Of a DNA stretch of 64,000 bases, positions 25,801 to 32,270 are shown in pieces. Location: positions 19,260 through 83,259 of the forward strand of contig PCUV01000116.1 of the NCBI GenBank assembly GCA_002786915.1. Direction: 5' to 3'. Every line of letters begins with the position of its first letter. The stretch's first letter is position 1. The stretch is from Comamonadaceae bacterium CG12_big_fil_rev_8_21_14_0_65_59_15 (GTDB lineage: Bacteria > Pseudomonadota > Gammaproteobacteria > Burkholderiales > Burkholderiaceae_C). The translations under genes and the position numbers were made by a program. The notes under the pieces are model-generated. The model had not been told where the DNA came from, made no database searches, and worked only from the letters and a program-made list of their open reading frames with translations.

Positions 25801-27517
25801 GTTGCACCTTCCTGGCTGAGGGTTTCGTGGAGTCAGCGTCCACATCTGCTGTTGTCATGCCGGCCCCGGATCTGGTCCGGGGTTTCAACATCTGGCATCC
25901 AGTGGATTCGGAGTCATGGATTGCGGATCGAGTCCGCAATGACAGATCATTCTCCGAAGACGTGTTGTCTGACCCCAAACCCCCCAGCATCAGTTCAGGA
26001 AACGGGTTGTAGTAATCGGCCGCCTTGGTGATCACCCCGTCCAACCCCTTGCCACCGGTGGGCGTGCGCGCAATCTCGGCAAACATGCCTTTGCCAATGG
26101 CTGCGGGCAAGCCGATCTGCTCGATCTGCGCCAGCATCGCCACGGTGTCGGCCAGCACGGCCTGGGCGCGGCGTTCGATCTGACCGCCGGCCTTGAATTC
26201 GATCTCGTCGTGCAAATCCTTCATGGTGCCAAACACATACTTGACGTTCTGGATCGCCAGAAAACGGTCCTGAATAAAGGGCGTGTGGATGGCCTCGGTC
26301 ATCATGCCCAGCAGGTGAATGTTCTGGTGCGTGACGGTGCTGACCACGTTGAACAGCGCGTCTTGCACCTGGCCTTTGAAGATGTTGCCGGTCATGTGTT
26401 TGGTGGGCGGCATGTACTTCAGGCAGGCATCGGGGAACACCTGGCGGATCAGCTGCGCGTGCGCCAGTTCCCACAAAAAGCCGTTCTCCAGCTCGGGGTT
26501 GATTTCAAACGCGTGGCCCAGTCCCATTTGGTTGGGCTGCAAGCCCGAGAGCTCGGCAAACTGCTCGTTGATCAGGTCCGAGGCCAGCACCGTGTGTGCC
26601 GCTTCCACGGCATCGGCCGTGGTGAGGTAATTGTCTTCACCGGTGTTGATGATGATGCCCGCAAAAGCATTGACCATGCGCGAGAAAAACTGGTCGATGA
26701 AGGTGCGCTGCATGTTGATGTCGCGAAAGATGATGCCGTACATCGAGTCGTTGAGCATCATGTCGAGCCGCTCCAGCGCGCCCATGGCGGCAATTTCGGG
26801 CATGCACAGGCCAGAGCAATAGTTGGTCAGGCGGATGTAGCGCCCCACCTTGTGGCCCACCTCGTCCAGCGCGGCGCGCATCAGTTTGAAGTTTTCCTGC
26901 GTGGCGTAGGTGCCGCCAAAGCCTTCGGTGGTGGCGCCATAGGGCACGTAGTCCAGCAGGCTCTGGCCGGTGGAGCGGATCACGGCGATGATGTCTGCGC
27001 CCTGCTCGGCCGCCGCGCGCGCCTGCACCACGTCCTCATAAATGTTGCCGGTGGCCACAATCACATACAGCCACGGTGTGGGTGCTTCGCCTGCTTGTCG
27101 GATGTGTGCCGTGCGCGTGGCGCGCTGCGCCGCGATGTGCTTGCAGGCTTGCTGGGCCAGTGCTTTGGCGGCTTGTTGTGCCGCTTGCAGGTCGCCGGGC
27201 AGCGTCAGGCTTAACTTGCCGTCAGCCACCGCCTGTGCGACTTGCTGTGCGCTCAGGCCATGCGTTTGCATGGCACTAGCCAGCAGCGCGGCCGCGCCGT
27301 AGCCGAGCAGGTTTTGGCTCTGCAGGTGGCTGACCACCCGGTTGGGCAGCGGGATGTCGTTTTCGTCCACGCCATCCACGCCCAATAGTCGCAGCGTGGC
27401 GCGCTCCACCGTGGTGGTGGTGCAGGCCGACATCTGGTCAGCCACCTGGCGCGCAATGCGTTTGGCGCTGGCGCGGGCGCGGTCGATGTGTGCCGGGTCT
27501 AGGTTGAGATGTGACAT
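25793..27517 (-). CDS. kamD: Lysine 5,6-aminomutase alpha (large) subunit with repeat-coded C-terminal tail
   Basis: 574 residues. Family sequence runs to about residue 511 (NPFPELML), near the usual length of about 515-520. Motifs include VATGNIYEDVVQARAAAEQG, RSTGQSLLDYVPYGATTEG, RLTNYCSGLCMPEIA and MPPTKHMTGNIF. The last 63 residues (RTRSAIHDSESTGCQMLKPR and onward) are largely the translation of a family B repeat at 25853-25943 and are foreign to the family. The kamE start lies within the final codons. KamD and KamE together form the AdoCbl/PLP enzyme. Confidence 0.92.
   Translation of the reverse strand: MSHLNLDPAHIDRARASAKRIARQVADQMSACTTTTVERATLRLLGVDGVDENDIPLPNRVVSHLQSQNLLGYGAAALLASAMQTHGLSAQQVAQAVADGKLSLTLPGDLQAAQQAAKALAQQACKHIAAQRATRTAHIRQAGEAPTPWLYVIVATGNIYEDVVQARAAAEQGADIIAVIRSTGQSLLDYVPYGATTEGFGGTYATQENFKLMRAALDEVGHKVGRYIRLTNYCSGLCMPEIAAMGALERLDMMLNDSMYGIIFRDINMQRTFIDQFFSRMVNAFAGIIINTGEDNYLTTADAVEAAHTVLASDLINEQFAELSGLQPNQMGLGHAFEINPELENGFLWELAHAQLIRQVFPDACLKYMPPTKHMTGNIFKGQVQDALFNVVSTVTHQNIHLLGMMTEAIHTPFIQDRFLAIQNVKYVFGTMKDLHDEIEFKAGGQIERRAQAVLADTVAMLAQIEQIGLPAAIGKGMFAEIARTPTGGKGLDGVITKAADYYNPFPELMLGGLGSDNTSSENDLSLRTRSAIHDSESTGCQMLKPRTRSGAGMTTADVDADSTKPSARKVQHA
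25853..25943. repeat. Family B repeat inside the kamD 3' coding region
   Basis: Ends GTCATGCCGGCCCCGGATC and GGATCGAGTCCGCAATGAC, with internal CATCTGGCATCCAGTGGATT. The copy is complete and is translated in frame as the tail of KamD. Confidence 0.82.
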
Positions 27518-27534
27518 AGTTGTTCTTTCTTTTC

Positions 27535-28977
27535 TCAGGATGCGTGATTGGTTTGCCCCGCTGAATGGGGGTCAGAGCCCAATTCGGTGCTGCGTTGCGG
27601 GGGGGATTTGCTTTTGTAGCCCGAATTGGGATCCGACCCCGATTCAGCTATCGAACGTTCATTTCGCAGAATTGGGGTCAGAGTACCGCCGGGGATGCAA
27701 TTTTTGCGAGCGCTGGCGCTGTCGGTTCGGCGGTAATCCGACCCCAAATCTGCTAGCGTCTGCGCGTCTTCCAGCATCACGTCGGTGACGGTGTAGCCGG
27801 GTAAGGCCTGCTGCGCTGCCCGCAGAAATGCGTTGGCGTCGAAGCTGCCGCCATGCGGTGAAAACGGGTTGAGCGTGATGCCGGTGATCTGGATACCCCG
27901 GTAGGCGAGTACTTGGCCACCCAGTTGGGTTAGGGCGGCCAGGTCGGCGGCTTCCACAAACAGGCGCGTGCCGTCTTGCACCACCAGCGTCAATCCTGGG
28001 TGGCTTGACGCCAGCGTCATCAAGGCCTGCCATAGGGCACGCCCCACGGCGCCGCTGACTGCTATGGTTTGAATATCAGCTTGCGCATACTGCATAAGCG
28101 CTGCAGCCGAATTAAGTGTAGAGATGTTGGCGTGCATCAGGCACTCACCCTGGGCATTCCACAGCGCCACGCCACCGCTGTCAAACACCGTTTGACACAA
28201 AGCGCGGGTGGCCACGTCCGCTTGCCCAATACCCAAAATCGCCAGCCGGTCACGCGTTTTGCGCAGCACATCCGCCATGCCGCCGCCGATGGCGGCACCG
28301 GTGGCCAGGATCACGCCGTCGGCAACGGCGGGCGAGGCATGGTGGCTGCGCCCCAGCGCCCCGTCAAGCAGCACCAGCGCCGCGCCGCACTGCTGCAGCC
28401 GGGCAATCACCTGCTGCTGGTCACTGCTGCGCGAAGCCCCGGCAATTTCCATGTCACCCTGCGCCAACACCTTCACCAGCACGATCTCGCCCATCGGGCT
28501 GTCGATGCCGGTGGTATCGATCAACTTGGTGCGCACCTTGGCGCGTTGCAGGGTTGAGCGCGCCGTGACCACCAGGTTGCCGGGCCAGACGCGCACCGGC
28601 GGCTTGGGCACAAAAAACACGGCATCGCGGTCTTCGCCGTCACGCCCGATCGAGGTTACGCCCACCGCCACCTGCGCGCCATGTGCTTGCGCCAGCAAGT
28701 GGTTCAGCGCCACGGTTTTGCCGGTGTTTTTGGTCATGCCCATGACGGCCAGGGTCTTGATGCCGCTGGACTGGATGCGCTGCCAGAGGGGGCTGGTTGA
28801 GCCCGTCATGCCGGGCTCGACCCGGCATCCAGTGGGCTGCCCCGCAGAAATGGGGTCAGAGCCCAATTCGGTGTTACGTTGATGACTGGTTGGAAGATAT
28901 GAGCCCGAATTGGGATCTGACCCCATTTCAGCTACCGTCTTTGGTTCACCTAGCGTCAAGTCGACAAATTCAGACAT
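27535..28977 (-). CDS. kamB: KamB-like (MutL-type) lysine aminomutase reactivation factor, P-loop protein
   Basis: 480 residues from the ATG at 28977, which overlaps the kdd stop by eight bases. A P-loop GMTKNTGKTVAL near residue 72 is followed by GVTSIGRDGEDRDAVF, DTTGIDSPMGEIVLVKV and VILATGAAIGGGMADVL. Position and fold suit the KamB protein that accompanies kamDE and is linked to reactivation of the mutase. The usual partner KamC (MutS-like ATPase) is not in the window. Residues about 17-50 and the last 65 are translations of family A and B repeats. An alternative start at 28809 lies in a family B repeat. Function is moderately sure by context. Confidence 0.72.
   Translation of the reverse strand: MSEFVDLTLGEPKTVAEMGSDPNSGSYLPTSHQRNTELGSDPISAGQPTGCRVEPGMTGSTSPLWQRIQSSGIKTLAVMGMTKNTGKTVALNHLLAQAHGAQVAVGVTSIGRDGEDRDAVFFVPKPPVRVWPGNLVVTARSTLQRAKVRTKLIDTTGIDSPMGEIVLVKVLAQGDMEIAGASRSSDQQQVIARLQQCGAALVLLDGALGRSHHASPAVADGVILATGAAIGGGMADVLRKTRDRLAILGIGQADVATRALCQTVFDSGGVALWNAQGECLMHANISTLNSAAALMQYAQADIQTIAVSGAVGRALWQALMTLASSHPGLTLVVQDGTRLFVEAADLAALTQLGGQVLAYRGIQITGITLNPFSPHGGSFDANAFLRAAQQALPGYTVTDVMLEDAQTLADLGSDYRRTDSASARKNCIPGGTLTPILRNERSIAESGSDPNSGYKSKSPPQRSTELGSDPHSAGQTNHAS
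27561..27650. repeat. Family A palindrome (long form) at the kamB 3' end
   Basis: CTGAATGGGGGTCAGAGCCC facing GGGATCCGACCCCGATTCAG. It is read in frame as part of the KamB C-terminus. Confidence 0.82.
27668..27756. repeat. Family A palindrome, second copy at the kamB 3' end
   Basis: CAGAATTGGGGTCAGAGTACC facing GGTAATCCGACCCCAAATCTG, with an inner CCGCCGG/CGGCGG-like pair. The copy is in tandem with the one at 27561-27650. Confidence 0.75.
28805..28834. repeat. Partial family B repeat in the kamB 5' region
   Basis: GTCATGCCGGGCTCGACCC then CGGCATCCAGTGG: one half of the family B unit. It is read in frame by KamB as CRVEPGMTG and carries an alternative ATG. Confidence 0.65.
28845..28934. repeat. 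Family A palindrome (long form) in the kamB 5' coding region
   Basis: AAATGGGGTCAGAGCCCAAT facing GAATTGGGATCTGACCCCAT, followed by TTCAGCTA as in the copy at 10031. It is translated in frame near the KamB N-terminus. Confidence 0.82.
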
Positions 28978-30007
28978 AGAGCTGCTCAAACAGGGCGCGC
29001 AGTTTGGGGCTTTCACGCAGCAGGTTCAGGGCGACCTCGGCATGGCCGGTGGCGTAGCCGTTGCCGACGATCATCTCCACGTCCTTGCCGACCCCTTCGG
29101 CACCCAGTGCCGCAGCGGTGAAGCTGGTGGCCATGGAGAAGAAGTAAATCTTGCCGTGCTGCTTGGTCGCCAGAATGCTGCCCATTTCGGTGTTTTTAAT
29201 GTTCACGCAGTTGATCACCACGTCGGCCAGCTTGCCCTCGGTCACCTTTGAGACCGCCTCCATCAGCGCCAGCGCATCGGTGGCATCGACTTGCAAGGCG
29301 TGGTCGGCCCAGCCCAGCTCCGTCATGCGCTGGCAGTCTTTGGCAAACGGCGACACGCCAATCACGCAGCCCTTGGCGCCCGCCTGTTTTTTGGCCTCAT
29401 ACACGCACAAAGTGCCGGATTTGCCACCGCCGCCAATCACCACCACGGTGTGGCCGGGCTGCACCAGGCGCGCGGTTTGCGCCGGCGCACCGGCCACGTC
29501 GAGTATGGCCAACGCGAGTTTTTCATCGATGTCGGTGGGCAGCTTGGCGTACAGGCCGGTTTCAAACAAAATCGCCTGGCCCTGGATTTCGACCTGGTCC
29601 TGATGCAAATGGATTTTTTTGATACGGTCAATGCGCAAGGGGGTGAGCGACAGCGACACCAGCGTGGCGATCTGGTCGCCCACTTTCAGGTCGATCTTGC
29701 CAGCCAATGCCGAGCCAATTTCAGCCACCGTGCCAATCAACATACCGCCCGAGCCCGTCACCGGGTTGTGCAGTTTGCCGCGCTGCGCCACGATGTCTTG
29801 CACTTGCGTGGCGATGCGTGCTTCATCGTTGTCACACGCCGCTTTGATCTGCGTGAAGCTGGCCGAGTCAATGTTGAGCGCGCGCACGTCGATCAGGATC
29901 TCGTTGTCACAAAGCGGCATCGTGTTGTCGAGCTTCCAGGCCGGCTGCGGCAGCACGCCAGCGGGTTCAAGCACGCGGTGCGTGCCGTAGGGGGAGCCGT
30001 GGTTCAT
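28970..30007 (-). CDS. kdd: L-erythro-3,5-diaminohexanoate dehydrogenase (Kdd)
   Basis: 345 residues. The ATG at 30007 is preferred because GAAGG lies six bases before it; an ATG at 30013 has no room for a ribosome site. The medium-chain dehydrogenase fold has the NAD loop VVVIGGGGKSGTLCVYEAKK and the N-terminal HRVLEPAGVLPQPAWKLDN typical of Kdd. It oxidises 3,5-diaminohexanoate to 3-keto-5-aminohexanoate with release of ammonia. It sits between kamA and kamB, matching its place between the two mutases and Kce in the pathway. Confidence 0.92.
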   Translation of the reverse strand: MNHGSPYGTHRVLEPAGVLPQPAWKLDNTMPLCDNEILIDVRALNIDSASFTQIKAACDNDEARIATQVQDIVAQRGKLHNPVTGSGGMLIGTVAEIGSALAGKIDLKVGDQIATLVSLSLTPLRIDRIKKIHLHQDQVEIQGQAILFETGLYAKLPTDIDEKLALAILDVAGAPAQTARLVQPGHTVVVIGGGGKSGTLCVYEAKKQAGAKGCVIGVSPFAKDCQRMTELGWADHALQVDATDALALMEAVSKVTEGKLADVVINCVNIKNTEMGSILATKQHGKIYFFSMATSFTAAALGAEGVGKDVEMIVGNGYATGHAEVALNLLRESPKLRALFEQLYV

Positions 30008-30023
30008 AAACATCCTTCATCAG

Positions 30024-30066
30024 TTGGGGTCAGAGCACATTCGCTTTGCGAAGTGGTCTGACCCGC
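30024..30066. repeat. Family A palindrome (short form) upstream of kdd
   Basis: TTGGGGTCAGAGCACATTCG then CTTTGCGAAGTGGTCTGACCC. Nearly identical to 30276-30317, in the same orientation. Confidence 0.82.
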
Positions 30067-30084
30067 AAGGTTTCAGTCTTTGTG

Positions 30085-30215
30085 CAAGTTCAGCGGCGGG
30101 CGTGGGGTGTCTGACGCAGCGTGGACTTGGGGTTTTGCCAAATAAAGGAGGAGACTTGGGGCTAGCCCCAAGTCGGGGGACATCCGCGGAGTCAGATACC
30201 CCATGCCCAAAGCGG
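30085..30215 (+). repeat. Family D element copy 2
   Basis: Shares GTGGGGTGTCTGACGCAGC, AAATAAAGGAGGAG, the perfect palindrome CTTGGGGCTAGCCCCAAG and GGGGGACATCCGCGGAGTC with the other copies. It is bracketed on both sides by short family A palindromes. The whole 300-base gap between kamA and kdd is made of these elements. Confidence 0.82.
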
Positions 30216-30275
30216 GTGAACAGTGAGATTGACCGCCTGGTATGACCTGCATCTTTTTCATGTCAGTGGTTTTAG

Positions 30276-30317
30276 TTGGGGTCAGAGCAGGTTCGCTTTG
30301 CGAAGTGGTCTGACCCA
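30276..30317. repeat. Family A palindrome (short form) downstream of kamA
   Basis: TTGGGGTCAGAGCAGGTTCG then CTTTGCGAAGTGGTCTGACCC. It lies just after the kamA stop codon and could act as a transcript-end hairpin. Confidence 0.82.
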
Positions 30318-30330
30318 CAAGGTTTCAGTC

Positions 30331-31512
30331 TCAATTGCTCACACTGGGCAGGCTGAAGTCTTGCCCCAGGCCGGGCATCTCAACCGTTTTGCCGGCGTAG
30401 TTGCGGCACTTGACGGTGGTGCCGCTGCCGTCAGGCCGGGCTTCTTCGCGCACGTAGCTGGGGATGATGGGCAGCTTGCCCAAACCGCCCAGACCATCGA
30501 CGATGAAGGTCGGCACGGCCGGGCCGCTGATCCAGCCGCGCAGGCCCTCATACAGCTCGAGCATGCGCCGGTGCGGCACGATAAAGTGGTGCGCGCCTTC
30601 GACCATGTCGGTGGAATACACGTAGTAAGGGCGCACGCCCATTTCAATGGATTGCATGAACAGCTCGCGCATCACTTCTACGCTGTCGTTCACGCCTTTC
30701 AGGCACACGGTTTGCAGGCCCATCATGATGCCGGCCTTTTGCAGCATCTTGACGCGACGGCGCAGCAACGGCGTGATTTCTTTCGGGTGGTTGATGTGGA
30801 TGTTGATCATCTGCACGCGATGTTTCTCCAGCACCGCGCACAGCTCGGGTGTCACGCGCGTGGGCATTTGCACCACCATGCGTGAACCAATGCGCAAGAA
30901 CCGCACATGCGGCGCGCGGGCCCGAATCTGGCCCAGAATTTCGTCCAGGCGCTCGTCGGTAAAAGTCAGCGGGTCACCGCCTGAGAGCAGCACGTCGTCG
31001 ATGTTTTTGTTGTTGGCAATATAGTCAATCGACGCGTCAATTTCGTCTTTGTGCACCGAGCCGTTGGGCTGGCTGACCATGCGTTTGCGGGTGCAAAAAC
31101 GGCACAGCGTGGCGCAGGTGTTGCTCACCAGAAACAGCACCCGGCGTGGGTAGCGGTGCACGATGCTGGTGCCGGGGATGGTGTCGCCCTCTTCGCCCAG
31201 CTGGTCGAGCAGGGTGGCAAAGCCGGGTTTGGTTTCTTCGTGAAAAGACGGCAGGTACTGCATGCGGATCGGGCAGCTCGGGTCGTCCCGGTCCATCAGT
31301 TGCGCCATGTAGGGCGTGACGGCAATGGCAAACTTGTTATAGACCGTGTCGTTCACATCCTCCACATGGTTCAACACGCCGCGCAACTGGTCATGGTGCG
31401 TATAACGGCGGGCAAACTGTTTTTGCCACGACTCGGACTCGGGGTCGTAGGCTTGCAGCTCTTCATACGTCATGAAGACTTTGGGGGTGGCGAATTCAAC
31501 GGTTTGCAGCAT
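30331..31512 (-). CDS. kamA: L-lysine 2,3-aminomutase (KamA)
   Basis: 393 residues from the ATG at 31512 (AGGAG site). The radical SAM motif CATLCRFC is in LFLVSNTCATLCRFCTRKRM. PLP and substrate segments typical of KamA are present: DVLLSGGDPLTF, RIGSRMVVQMPTRVTPEL, and the C-terminal PTFIVDGLGGLGKLPIIPSY. It converts L-lysine to L-beta-lysine, the first pathway step. First gene of the operon, divergent from an Lrp-type regulator. Confidence 0.95.
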   Translation of the reverse strand: MLQTVEFATPKVFMTYEELQAYDPESESWQKQFARRYTHHDQLRGVLNHVEDVNDTVYNKFAIAVTPYMAQLMDRDDPSCPIRMQYLPSFHEETKPGFATLLDQLGEEGDTIPGTSIVHRYPRRVLFLVSNTCATLCRFCTRKRMVSQPNGSVHKDEIDASIDYIANNKNIDDVLLSGGDPLTFTDERLDEILGQIRARAPHVRFLRIGSRMVVQMPTRVTPELCAVLEKHRVQMINIHINHPKEITPLLRRRVKMLQKAGIMMGLQTVCLKGVNDSVEVMRELFMQSIEMGVRPYYVYSTDMVEGAHHFIVPHRRMLELYEGLRGWISGPAVPTFIVDGLGGLGKLPIIPSYVREEARPDGSGTTVKCRNYAGKTVEMPGLGQDFSLPSVSN

Positions 31513-31647
31513 GAAAGTCTCCTGAAGGTGACGGCAACTGTGCTTGAAGTGACAGCGCCGCATGTCATACCGGGCCCAGACCTGGTAGCCATGCCATGAG
31601 TCTAAAAATCAACGCCGCCAACGCAAACAAGCAATCTGACTGATTTC

Positions 31648-31687
31648 AGTGTCAAAATTCAGTCACATTGACAACTTTTTTGACACT
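31648..31687. promoter_or_regulatory. Inverted repeat between kamA and the Lrp-type regulator, candidate operator
   Basis: AGTGTCAAAA faces TTTTTGACACT around a roughly 20-base centre that also holds CATTGACAA. It ends right at the regulator start codon and lies in the divergent promoter region with kamA. An Lrp-family operator is inferred. Confidence 0.55.
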
Positions 31688-32146
31688 ATGGCTGAAACTA
31701 CCCTGAACCCCAATCTGGATGCCCTGGATCACCGCATGATCGAACTGCTCAAGGTCAACGCGCGCCTGCCCATCGTCAACCTGGCCAAGGCGCTGGGTTG
31801 CGCGCGCAGCACGGCGCAAATGCGTCTGAAGGCGCTGGAAGATGCGGGCGTCATCACCGGCTACACCATCGGCGTGGGCAGCACCCGCGCGCCCAACGCC
31901 ATTCGCGCCATGGTGCTGATTTCGATGGAGTCGCAAAACGAACCCGACGTGGTGCGCGCGTTGGCCCGGCGCCACGAGATCACCAAGCTGTATTCGGTGA
32001 GCGGCCGCTACGACCTGTGCGCCATGCTGATGACCGAGTCCACGCAAGAGCTCGACGCCGTGCTCGACAAAATTCGCCTCATCAAGGGTGTGGTGGATAC
32101 GTTTTCAACCATTCTGCTGTCCACCAAGCTAGACCGGCCGGAGTGA
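31688..32146 (+). CDS. Lrp/AsnC family regulator, probable regulator of the lysine operon
   Basis: 152 residues from the ATG at 31688; an earlier GTG at 31649 is possible but overlaps the inverted repeat. The N-terminal helix-turn-helix (LDALDHRMIELLKVNARLPI; LGCARSTAQMRLKALEDAGV) is followed by the RAM ligand-binding domain (VLISMESQNEPDVVRALARR; VSGRYDLCAMLMTESTQEL). Divergent placement beside kamA suggests it senses lysine or a pathway product. Confidence 0.9.
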   Translation: MAETTLNPNLDALDHRMIELLKVNARLPIVNLAKALGCARSTAQMRLKALEDAGVITGYTIGVGSTRAPNAIRAMVLISMESQNEPDVVRALARRHEITKLYSVSGRYDLCAMLMTESTQELDAVLDKIRLIKGVVDTFSTILLSTKLDRPE

Positions 32147-32270
32147 CCTGGTTTGACAGACATTTGCCAGAAATAAATCAGTATGGCTCTGCTGAAAAGA
32201 ATAAGATACGCAACAAGAGAAGACGAAATGTCTTCAAGGGTTGGCAGGATATTTAGAAGCGGTTGGAACC

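Noticed and set aside
24694..26031. Plus-strand 445-codon frame across kamE
   Set aside because: It is the antisense shadow of kamE and repeats; kamE has clear family motifs.
10031..30317. Repeated palindromes as a CRISPR array
   Set aside because: Copies are dispersed, differ in length and have no regular spacers; no cas genes are present.
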